In this document: one piece after another, positions 1-5,511 of the stretch | Position numbering within the stretch: the stretch's first letter is position 1 | Layout: each line of letters opens with the position of its first letter | NCBI GenBank assembly: GCA_016867255.1 | Contig: VGKB01000023.1 | Coordinates: 1 to 12,995 of the forward strand | Origin: Candidatus Moraniibacteriota bacterium | GTDB lineage: Bacteria; Patescibacteriota; Minisyncoccia; CAIUEV01 | DNA length: 12,995 bases | Reading direction: 5' to 3' | Notes under the pieces: generated by a model | Database searches by the model: none | Seen by the model: only the letters and a program-made list of their open reading frames with translations | What the model was told of the DNA's origin: nothing | Position numbers and translations under genes: made by a program

Positions 1-1
1 G

Positions 2-205
2 GTAAAAAAAGCCAAAGAACTGCTGGACGATTACGAAATTACGCCCGAGTACTATTACGAATTGGACAGTAAGACAGGGAAAATCAGGACTCTGGAAAGG
101 CCGTTTATAGTGAAAGACGACGAAGGAGTGCCGGTTTATAGTTTGCTGGCGCCGCCGGTGGCATTATCGCTCATTAAGCAGCTGGTCAAAGTTTTGGGAT
201 TGTAA
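2..205 (+). CDS. C-terminal end of an unrecognised protein (partial)
   Basis: An open frame enters from the left edge and ends at TAA 203-205, giving 67 visible residues. It is acidic and tyrosine-rich at first (ending in PEYYYELDSK), then has a short beta-like stretch (RPFIVKDDEGVPVYSLL), and closes with a hydrophobic tail rich in L, A and V (LAPPVALSLIKQLVKVLGL). The tail could be an amphipathic or membrane-facing helix. I do not recognise a family. The stop lies 25 bp before the HIT gene on the same strand, so the two may be cotranscribed. The real start lies outside the window. Confidence 0.6.
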   Translation, partial: VKKAKELLDDYEITPEYYYELDSKTGKIRTLERPFIVKDDEGVPVYSLLAPPVALSLIKQLVKVLGL

Positions 206-230
206 CAACTGACAGCTTTAACAAAATTAT

Positions 231-590
231 ATGGCTAAGAACGATTGTGTTTTTTGTAAAATTATTGCCGGAGAGATTAAGAATAAATTTTTGTATGAGA
301 GCGATAAAGTAGCGGCTTTTCGGGACGTAAGACCAATTGCACCGGTCCACGTGCTGATTATCCCCAAGGAGCATATAGAGTCGATGAATGACCTGGCTGA
401 AAATCACAAAGAATTAGTAGGGGAGATGCTGCTGGCGGCGGTAAAAATCGCTAAAGACTTAAATATTGCTTCGGGTGGTCACAAACTGCTTATCCGCACC
501 GGCCGGCATGGCGGCCAGGAAATCTCCCATATCCATCTGCACCTGCTCGGCGGCGCAAAACTATCAGAAGGCATTCATCCAATTGAGTAA
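231..590 (+). CDS. hinT: HIT family hydrolase (HINT-like purine nucleoside phosphoramidase)
   Basis: A 119-residue protein, the usual HINT length. Near the N-terminus CVFCKIIAGEI supplies the Cys pair (C6, C9) seen in zinc-binding HINT proteins. Residues 39-49 (VHVLIIPKEHI) match the conserved HVLIIPKxHI segment. The catalytic histidine triad is HIHLHLLGG (H100, H102, H104). HINT enzymes hydrolyse AMP-lysine or AMP-NH2 type phosphoramidates in the cytoplasm; the physiological substrate in bacteria is often unclear. The ATG at 231 follows AT-rich sequence with no Shine-Dalgarno motif, which is the pattern for most genes here. The upstream partial gene ends 25 bp earlier. Nothing is broken or missing. 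The family call is firm; the exact substrate is not. Confidence 0.95.
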   Translation: MAKNDCVFCKIIAGEIKNKFLYESDKVAAFRDVRPIAPVHVLIIPKEHIESMNDLAENHKELVGEMLLAAVKIAKDLNIASGGHKLLIRTGRHGGQEISHIHLHLLGGAKLSEGIHPIE

Positions 591-596
591 CCAGGT

Positions 597-629
597 TGTC
601 ATCCCCCGCCGCGGCGGGGGATCCAGAAA
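597..629. repeat. GC-rich perfect palindrome, probable dispersed repeat unit
   Basis: Bases 601-622 form a perfect 22-bp palindrome: AT, then CCCCCGCC facing its complement GGCGGGGG, with GCGC at the centre. It is flanked by TGTC on the left and CCAGAAAG on the right. The arrangement GTCAT-(C-rich stem)-(G-rich stem)-ATCCAGA is like small dispersed hairpin repeats known from several bacterial groups. Only one copy occurs here, so dispersal is an inference. It sits just after the HIT stop codon and could fold in the transcript. Confidence 0.7.
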
Positions 630-680
630 GAATTTTGTATTTCAATGTTTAATGTTTCATGCTATATGTCACATGAATCC

Positions 681-754
681 GGGCTTATAGTATAGTGGCA
701 ATACGCCGCATTCGCATTGCGGAGACGCGAGTTCGATTCTCGCTAAGTCCACCA
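681..754 (+). tRNA. tRNA-Ala, anticodon CGC, CCA encoded
   Basis: The full cloverleaf can be drawn. Acceptor arm GGGCTTA (681-687) pairs with TAAGTCC (744-750), with a G3:U70 wobble, the classic alanine identity element. The D arm is GTAT/ATAC. The anticodon stem CCGCA/TGCGG carries loop TTCGCAT, anticodon CGC at 713-715, reading GCG. The variable loop has 4 nt. The T arm GCGAG/CTCGC encloses TTCGATT. Discriminator A751 is followed by encoded CCA (752-754). All stems pair without mismatch except the expected wobble. The anticodon and G3:U70 agree on alanine. Confidence 0.96.
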
Positions 755-759
755 AAGAT

Positions 760-783
760 AAAAAAATCCTCCCGAGGGAGGAT
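760..783 (-). terminator. Intrinsic terminator of the minus-strand cassette
   Basis: ATCCTCCC (766-773) and GGGAGGAT (776-783) form an 8-bp perfect stem. Read on the minus strand the hairpin is followed at once by seven U residues (A760-A766 on the plus strand). That makes it a textbook rho-independent terminator for transcripts arriving from 1952-914. There is no T tract on the plus-strand side, so it should not be the tRNA terminator. About 130 nt of 3' untranslated sequence (784-913) separates it from the last stop codon; I see no gene there. Confidence 0.85.
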
Positions 784-913
784 AAAGGGAAAACAAACGT
801 AGAAAGGTGCTGCGGCGAGGGCGTTTCGCTTCAATCCCCCCTATGGGGAAGATGGAGGTGGGGAACCAAACACCGGAAAAAAACGATCAGCAAAACCTCC
901 CTCACCATTCTTA

Positions 914-1231
914 CTAGAAAAGCAGTTTCTTTATTTCGTCAAGAATGTCAAATCCGGGAAGCGCTATCATCAACCCAATGTAGATCGCGGAAGTCAAAAA
1001 GAATACTCCCGCGAACATAGCGGTGATTTTCATGATCTTCGCTTCGCGGTATTCACCTCGCAAGCAAGATATTTCCAGGATATCTTTGGGGCGCCGCCTG
1101 GACCACGCCCCGAATTGGCGGGCTTTTATTTTTTCCTCTCGGCGCTTACCCTTAGCGGCCCAGAAACAGAGAAACGCTCCCAGGACATACAGCGCCACAA
1201 AAACTATCGGTAAGATCGAGATGGTGGTCAT
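914..1231 (-). CDS. Small two-helix membrane protein of unknown function
   Basis: 105 residues from the ATG at 1231. An in-frame ATG two codons earlier (1237) lies only 1 nt from the Shine-Dalgarno AAGGAG (1239-1244), whereas ATG 1231 has a 7-nt spacer, so 1231 is preferred. Residues 5-26 (ILPIVFVALYVLGAFLCFW) and about 68-91 (ITAMFAGVFFLTSAIYIGLM) are hydrophobic helices. The roughly 40-residue loop between them is strongly basic (KGKRREEKIKAR, SRRRPK) and should lie in the cytoplasm. The stop is TAG. It follows the clamp-motif protein gene after 32 bp and is the last gene before the terminator at 760-783. No family recognised; the topology is a prediction from hydrophobicity and charge. Confidence 0.8.
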   Translation of the reverse strand: MTTISILPIVFVALYVLGAFLCFWAAKGKRREEKIKARQFGAWSRRRPKDILEISCLRGEYREAKIMKITAMFAGVFFLTSAIYIGLMIALPGFDILDEIKKLLF

Positions 1232-1238
1232 GGACATT

Positions 1239-1244
1239 CTCCTT
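1239..1244 (-). promoter_or_regulatory. Shine-Dalgarno site deciding the start of the membrane protein
   Basis: Minus-strand AAGGAG, 7 nt before ATG 1231 and only 1 nt before ATG 1237; the spacing selects the downstream start. Confidence 0.8.
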
Positions 1245-1263
1245 ATTCTTATTCTGTTGCCTG

Positions 1264-1905
1264 CTAGAACAACGCTAGCTGAATGGCAGGCACGGCCGGT
1301 TTTAACCGACTGCCTTTTCCTGTCGGCCTGGCCTTGCCTGGCTTGCTCGTTTTTCCCTTACTTCCGGGAGAACTCGCCGGACCGTTAGGCGACTTCTCTC
1401 CATTGATCCTGCTTTTGCCGAACAATTCCGGGAAAAACAGCTTTAAGGCGGTCCTTCTGGTTGCTCTTCTTTCGCCAAGGAAGTAGCTGTATTTGAATAT
1501 CCTGAGGGCTTCTTTCTGAGTTCTCTTGTCCCCAGGAACAAGCAATAAAGAAGAAAAACAGATCCGGGGAGGATAGGGTTTATCCAGAGGAATATCGCCC
1601 TTGCAATCCGCGCAGAATGTCGGCCCGAAGGAATAGTACCCCCGATCATCAATGAAAGTGGCGAAGTGGCTGGCAGTATTTTTCCCGCAAAAACACTTAG
1701 CCAGAACGGGAAGCGTTTCTCCGCGACGCAACACCTCTTCGATATACTGCACCATATGAGGCCGGCGGAGAGTACTTCCCTTCCTGAGAATTCTCAAAAG
1801 TTCCAGCAGATACCGATACCCGCCGGGCATCAACATAATCTGTTCAATTGACTTATTTTTGAACGGACCGAACCAAAGCACATAGTATTTGCCCCGATTT
1901 CTCAT
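1264..1905 (-). CDS. Zinc-ribbon protein with C-terminal sliding-clamp-binding motif (hypothetical)
   Basis: 213 residues from ATG 1905, chosen because AAAGGAGG (1911-1918) lies 5 nt upstream; an in-frame ATG at 1929 has no such site. Residues 10-37 (VLWFGPFKNKSIEQI...YRYLLELL) resemble the short FGKYKGKxIEEI...YLxWLL module of DUF3820-type proteins and exonuclease-associated tails. C71-x-C73 and C98-x2-C101, with H80 between, look like a zinc-binding site. Residues 165-207 form a disordered basic linker rich in S, P, G and K. The last five residues are QLALF, matching the QLxLF/QL[SD]LF consensus by which bacterial polymerases and repair proteins dock on the DnaN clamp. I infer a DNA replication or repair accessory factor; no enzyme activity can be named. 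Its ATG overlaps the stop of the 16-codon leader ORF. Stop codon TAG. Confidence 0.8.
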   Translation of the reverse strand: MRNRGKYYVLWFGPFKNKSIEQIMLMPGGYRYLLELLRILRKGSTLRRPHMVQYIEEVLRRGETLPVLAKCFCGKNTASHFATFIDDRGYYSFGPTFCADCKGDIPLDKPYPPRICFSSLLLVPGDKRTQKEALRIFKYSYFLGERRATRRTALKLFFPELFGKSRINGEKSPNGPASSPGSKGKTSKPGKARPTGKGSRLKPAVPAIQLALF

Positions 1906-1952
1906 TGTTTCCTCCTTTTGACGAACCATTGATAGTCCCGTTTAGTTGGCAT
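1902..1952 (-). CDS. 16-codon leader ORF translationally coupled to the clamp-motif gene
   Basis: ATG 1952 opens a 16-residue peptide, MPTKRDYQWFVKRRKQ, ending at TGA 1902-1904. AAGAGGAGG (1961-1969) sits 8 nt upstream of the ATG, a strong Shine-Dalgarno at good spacing. The stop overlaps the next start in the classic ATGA arrangement (1902-1905). Its codons 12-15 (AAA AGG AGG AAA) contain the Shine-Dalgarno of the downstream gene, so that site is translated by the leader ribosome. The peptide is very basic (6 K/R of 16). It may be a regulatory leader whose translation gates the next gene, or a real small protein. No attenuator hairpin or repeated amino-acid run is visible. Confidence 0.6.
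   Translation of the reverse strand: MPTKRDYQWFVKRRKQ
1911..1918 (-). promoter_or_regulatory. Shine-Dalgarno of the clamp-motif gene, inside the leader ORF
   Basis: Minus-strand AAAGGAGG, 5 nt before ATG 1905. It rules out the longer start at 1929, which has no comparable site. Confidence 0.85.
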
Positions 1953-1960
1953 AGTACGCA

Positions 1961-1969
1961 CCTCCTCTT
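1961..1969 (-). promoter_or_regulatory. Shine-Dalgarno of the leader ORF
   Basis: Minus-strand AAGAGGAGG, 8 nt before ATG 1952; this site is the main reason to believe the leader ORF is translated. Confidence 0.75.
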
Positions 1970-1970
1970 T

Positions 1971-2000
1971 ATTTTAAAGATCTTTGCCTCTAACGGGCAA
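1971..2000 (-). promoter_or_regulatory. Candidate promoter of the leader/clamp-motif/membrane cassette
   Basis: On the minus strand TTGCCC (2000-1995) and TAAAAT (1976-1971) are separated by 18 bp. Transcription would start near 1964, leaving a leader of roughly a dozen bases that just retains GGAGG; this tight fit lowers confidence. The -35 also overlaps a small inverted repeat, TTGCC (1984-1988) / GGCAA (1996-2000), that could be an operator. Confidence 0.35.
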
Positions 2001-2082
2001 GTTTCGCAGAAGGAAAACTTTTCGTCAAGGAAAATTGAGCTTTATTTAATAATTTTCTTATCTGGATTTAAGAATTAGTGTG

Positions 2083-2090
2083 GTAAAATA
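2083..2090 (+). promoter_or_regulatory. -10 element of recG, giving a nearly leaderless mRNA
   Basis: GTAAAATA, with hexamer TAAAAT at 2084-2089, stands 12 bp before the recG ATG. The expected start site, about 2096, would leave only about 6 nt of leader and no ribosome-binding site. No good -35 is visible. The same octamer recurs before gpmI (6844-6851). Confidence 0.4.
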
Positions 2091-2101
2091 TAAAAAATAA
2101 A

Positions 2102-4270
2102 ATGGTAAAAATAACTCTCAATACATCAATCGCGGCGCTAAAAGGAATCGGCTATCGCTACCGGGAAGCGTTGGAAAAAAAAGGCATAGAAAAGGTAAAA
2201 GATCTCCTTTTTTATTTCCCTTTCCGCTATGACGATTTTAGCCAGATAAAGCTAATCGGTGAGTTGCAGGCAGGCGGGAAAGTAACCGTGGAAGCTAAAA
2301 TAGGCCGAGTAGAGAAGAAAATTACTTTCCGCCGCCGGATGAAACTGACGGAAGCGCTGGTATCGGATAAGACCGGATCAATGAAAATTATCTGGTTTAA
2401 CCAGCCCTTCATCGCTCAAAGCTTGAGAAAAGGCGAAATCTACCGCTTCAGCGGTAAGGTGGATTTCAACTCCGGTTTCTTGGCGCTTCACAACCCCTCT
2501 TTTGAAAAAATGGCGGGACCAAGCGTTAATACGGCGGGACTATTGCCGGTTTACCACGAAGATTACCTTCTCACCTCCCGCTGGCTCCGAAGGCAAATCC
2601 ATCCCCTTCTCCCGCTTACGAAAAAAATTCCCGAAACCCTCCCGGAGCTGCTGCTTAAAAACTACGGGTTGCTTCCTTTGCCGAAAGCCGCAAGAGAGAT
2701 CCACTTCCCGGCTTCGCCAAAAATTAAGGACGCCGCCCGCCGCCGCCTGGCTTTTGAAGAACTGTTTTTAATCCAGCTTTACCTAGGAATCAGAAAACTT
2801 AAATGGAAAAAACATTTGGCTTACTCGGTGATCCCGGACATAAATTTGACCAAAAAATTTGCAAGCTGCCTGCCTTTTAAGTTAACGCTAGCTCAACGGC
2901 GTTCCGCTTGGGAAATTTTGCAGGATCTGGGGAAATCTTATCCCATGAATCGCTTGCTGGAAGGCGACGTGGGTTCAGGCAAAACCTTAGTAGCCGCGAT
3001 TGCCGCGCTGAATGTGGCCAAGAGAGGACTGCAAGCGGTGATTTTAGCCCCCACTGAGATTTTGGCTTTTCAGCATTTCAAGACCCTAAAACAAGAATTG
3101 CAAGACTTTCTCCCTCTGGGATCCGTTGGAGTGTTCACTCGCTCCCAGCGAAGGACCGGCGGAAAGAAACTTTCTAAAAATGAATTTCTGCTAAAAGTAA
3201 AATCTAATCAAGTCAAAATAATTTGCGCCACCCACGCCGTCTTACAGGAAGAAGTTAAATTCCCCGAGTTAGCTTTGGTAGTTATTGACGAGCAGCACCG
3301 CTTTGGAGTTTCCCAAAGATCACATTTGCAGAGAAAGCTCAGCCGGTTGGGAAAAAATGTTCCCCACCTGCTTTCCATGAGCGCCACTCCTATTCCCAGA
3401 ACCTTGGCCTTAGCCATTTATTCTGATTTGGAGCTGTCAATTCTCAACGAATTGCCCAAGGGCAGACGGAAAATTATTACCCGGATAGTGGCACCGGCTA
3501 ACCGGAAACTGATGTACCAGTTCATAAGACAGGAAATCAAAAAAGGGCGGCAGGCGTTTGTGATCTGTCCGCTGATTGAAGACAAACTTAACGTTAACGG
3601 GGAAAAGGCGCTTTTCGGAGAAGCGTCCTTCGCGCCGGGCGGAGAACTGTTCCAGCCGCGGAGCAGCCCCACCAAACAACAGGAGATAAGAGCAGTTAAG
3701 AAAGAGCAAAAAGTTCTTTCCGAAAAAATATTCCCCGATCTTAAGGTGGCGCTTCTGCACGGAAGAATGAAAGGAAAAGAAAAGGAACGGATCATGCTGG
3801 ACTTTAAAGACAAAAAGTTTCACATTCTCGTAGCCACTTCAGTGGTGGAAGTGGGAGTGGATATCCAGAATGCCACGGTTATGCTTGTTGAGGGAGCGGA
3901 GAGATTTGGCCTTGCCCAACTGCACCAATTTCGGGGCCGGGTGGGCCGCGGGGAGCATCAGTCTTATTGTTTTTTGGCGCTGTCGGAAGGGGGGATAAAC
4001 GCCAACCGCCGTCTCAAGGCCTTGCAAAAATGCGAGGACGGCTTTCGTCTGGCCGAACAAGACCTTAAAATCCGGGGACCGGGAGAGTTCTTTGGCGAGC
4101 GCCAGTCGGGACTGCCTGATCTCACCATGGCCAATCTAAACGACAGCGAGATCATTAAAACTGCGCGCGCTGCGGCCGCCCTAATTCTCGCAAAAAGTCC
4201 GGACTTGTCCGAATATCCGGTGCTAAAGACAAGACTGGAGTTATTCAAGAAGGGTTTCCATGGAGAGTAA
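2102..4270 (+). CDS. recG: ATP-dependent DNA helicase RecG
   Basis: 722 residues, slightly longer than typical RecG (E. coli 693). RecG remodels stalled replication forks and Holliday junctions. An N-terminal helix-hairpin-like stretch (LKGIGYRYREALEKKGI) is followed by the wedge/OB domain (about 55-140). The helicase core shows Walker A GDVGSGKT (288-295), Walker B DEQH (396-399), motif III MSATPIPRTLAL (426-437) and motif VI QFRGRVGRG (609-617). The C-terminal part keeps LKIRGPGEFFGERQSGLP (655-672). An extra segment of about 35 residues (496-530) sits between CPLIEDK and DLKVALLHGRM. The start ATG has no Shine-Dalgarno and lies just after a -10-like box. It converges on mreB with 22 bp between stop codons and no clear terminator. 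Intact. Confidence 0.97.
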   Translation: MVKITLNTSIAALKGIGYRYREALEKKGIEKVKDLLFYFPFRYDDFSQIKLIGELQAGGKVTVEAKIGRVEKKITFRRRMKLTEALVSDKTGSMKIIWFNQPFIAQSLRKGEIYRFSGKVDFNSGFLALHNPSFEKMAGPSVNTAGLLPVYHEDYLLTSRWLRRQIHPLLPLTKKIPETLPELLLKNYGLLPLPKAAREIHFPASPKIKDAARRRLAFEELFLIQLYLGIRKLKWKKHLAYSVIPDINLTKKFASCLPFKLTLAQRRSAWEILQDLGKSYPMNRLLEGDVGSGKTLVAAIAALNVAKRGLQAVILAPTEILAFQHFKTLKQELQDFLPLGSVGVFTRSQRRTGGKKLSKNEFLLKVKSNQVKIICATHAVLQEEVKFPELALVVIDEQHRFGVSQRSHLQRKLSRLGKNVPHLLSMSATPIPRTLALAIYSDLELSILNELPKGRRKIITRIVAPANRKLMYQFIRQEIKKGRQAFVICPLIEDKLNVNGEKALFGEASFAPGGELFQPRSSPTKQQEIRAVKKEQKVLSEKIFPDLKVALLHGRMKGKEKERIMLDFKDKKFHILVATSVVEVGVDIQNATVMLVEGAERFGLAQLHQFRGRVGRGEHQSYCFLALSEGGINANRRLKALQKCEDGFRLAEQDLKIRGPGEFFGERQSGLPDLTMANLNDSEIIKTARAAAALILAKSPDLSEYPVLKTRLELFKKGFHGE

Positions 4271-4292
4271 GCCAGCTATAAGCGGTTGGGAA

Positions 4293-5378
4293 TTACCAGC
4301 GCGGTTTTTTATCGTCTGAATAAGTGTCAATCATCATAGCTTTTAGCTCATCAATCTCTTCCAGCACAATGCCGGTGCCGCGCACCACGGCGGTTAACGG
4401 ATCATCCATCAATTTAACGGGCATTTCAGTTTCCTTGGCAATTAGCCGGTCCAGCCCTCGCAGCATACTGCCTCCTCCCACCATAATTATCCCTCGCCGC
4501 ATTATATCTCCCAAGAGTTCCGGCGGGGTTTCTTCAATTACATTTTTAATTGTGTTTATGATGGCTTTTACTGACTTTTGGGTGGCTTGGCGCATATCGC
4601 TGTCGGATACTTCAATTTCCTTGGGCAGCCCGGTGATTAGATCCCTTCCCCGAATAGCCAACTTTATTGGGTTTTCCAGAGGAAAAGCGGAGCCAATGGT
4701 TATCTTTACGTCTTCAGCCGTCTTTTCTCCCAGAAGTAGATTGTAGCTTTCTCTGACAAAATTAATAATATCCTCATTCATTTTGTCTCCCCCTACCCGA
4801 AGACTGTGAGCGACCACCGCTCCTCCCAGCGAAATTACCGCTATTTCGGAAGTACCGCCGCCAATATCCACGATCATGTTTCCACCGGCTTCCTGAATTG
4901 GGAGGCGGGCGCCGATAGCGGCGGCAATAGGCTCTTCAATCAGATAAGCTTCGCCGGCTCCGCCACTTAAAGTCGCTTCCTGGACCGCCCGCCTCTCCAC
5001 GTCAGTCACCCCCGAGGGGATTCCCACCAGCACTCTGGGTTTAGCTAAAAAAGAAAATCTCCCATCCCTGACTTTATTAATAAAAAAAGTGAGCATTTTT
5101 TCGGTAACTTCAAAGTCAGAAATCACCCCGTCAACTAAAGGCCGGTTAGCCACAATGTGGGCAGGAGTCTTTCCTACCATTTTTTTGGCTTCCGAGCCAA
5201 TGGCTAAGACTTTGCCCGTCCTTTTATTGACGGCCACTACCGAAGGCTCGTTAATAATTACTCCTTTGCCTTTTACGTATACCAAAGTGTTGGCCGTGCC
5301 AAGATCAATGCCAATGTCAAAACGCCATTTGCCTTTCCAGTCGCGGACATATTTTTTTAATTTTTTAAGAATGGGCAT
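4293..5378 (-). CDS. mreB: Rod shape-determining protein MreB
   Basis: 361 residues from ATG 5378; an in-frame TTG at 5399 would add seven residues but is less likely. MreB is the bacterial actin that polymerises on the inner membrane and guides lateral wall synthesis. Phosphate-1 motif DIGIDLGTANTLVYV (21-35), the IEEPIAAAIG segment (147-156), phosphate-2 DIGGGTSEIAV (171-181) and the adenosine motif GGGSMLRGLDRLI (301-313) are all intact. The first 20 residues are unusually basic with spaced aromatics (LKKLKKYVRDWKGKWRF) and could be an amphipathic membrane anchor, as in Gram-negative MreB. There is no Shine-Dalgarno. mreC, mreD and other usual partners are not adjacent. The gene faces recG tail to tail. 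Stop TAA. Confidence 0.97.
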   Translation of the reverse strand: MPILKKLKKYVRDWKGKWRFDIGIDLGTANTLVYVKGKGVIINEPSVVAVNKRTGKVLAIGSEAKKMVGKTPAHIVANRPLVDGVISDFEVTEKMLTFFINKVRDGRFSFLAKPRVLVGIPSGVTDVERRAVQEATLSGGAGEAYLIEEPIAAAIGARLPIQEAGGNMIVDIGGGTSEIAVISLGGAVVAHSLRVGGDKMNEDIINFVRESYNLLLGEKTAEDVKITIGSAFPLENPIKLAIRGRDLITGLPKEIEVSDSDMRQATQKSVKAIINTIKNVIEETPPELLGDIMRRGIIMVGGGSMLRGLDRLIAKETEMPVKLMDDPLTAVVRGTGIVLEEIDELKAMMIDTYSDDKKPRW

Positions 5379-5434
5379 AGATAAATTCAAAATGCGCAAC
5401 GGATAAAAGGAGTTTTACGACCATTTGGTTGAGC

Positions 5435-5440
5435 TTTATA
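5435..5440 (-). promoter_or_regulatory. Weak candidate -10 box for mreB
   Basis: Minus-strand TATAAA lies about 57 bp before ATG 5378; the -35 region is poor (T-rich only). It is offered as the best match in the 133-bp gap between gap and mreB. Confidence 0.25.
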
Positions 5441-5477
5441 CGCCGTAATTCCAGAGAGAAAAAACAATTAGACGATT

Positions 5478-5506
5478 ACAAAATTCTTTTTCCCAAGATT
5501 TTTTGT
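5478..5506 (-). terminator. AT-rich imperfect hairpin after gap, possible terminator
   Basis: ACAAAATTCTT (5478-5488) faces AAGATTTTTTGT (5495-5506) with a small internal loop. It starts 6 bp past the gap stop codon. It is AT-rich and not directly followed by a U tract on the minus strand, so termination is only a possibility. Confidence 0.3.
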
Positions 5507-5511
5507 TGAGT

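Noticed and set aside
635..668. A possible promoter for tRNA-Ala (TATATG at 663-668).
   Set aside because: No acceptable -35 at 16-18 bp; the tRNA may be transcribed together with hinT.
784..907. A minus-strand frame from the ATG at 907 through the 3' untranslated region.
   Set aside because: It reads through the intrinsic terminator and into the tRNA gene, and has no protein-like composition.
1023..1388. A 121-codon plus-strand frame spanning the membrane protein and clamp-motif genes.
   Set aside because: It crosses the gap between two minus-strand genes that have their own Shine-Dalgarno sites, and its translation shows no domain.
1984..2000. Similarity between the hairpin here (TTGCC/GGCAA with loop TCTAACG) and the one at 8542-8556 (TTCGC/GCGAA with loop CTCTA).
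   Set aside because: A shared core of about ten bases with one mismatch is expected often by chance in 13 kb; the stems are only 5 bp.
3418..3823. Two overlapping open frames of about 130 codons on the minus strand inside recG.
   Set aside because: They are antisense to a region that encodes intact, conserved RecG motifs, lack ribosome sites, and have cysteine- and serine-rich nonsense-like composition.
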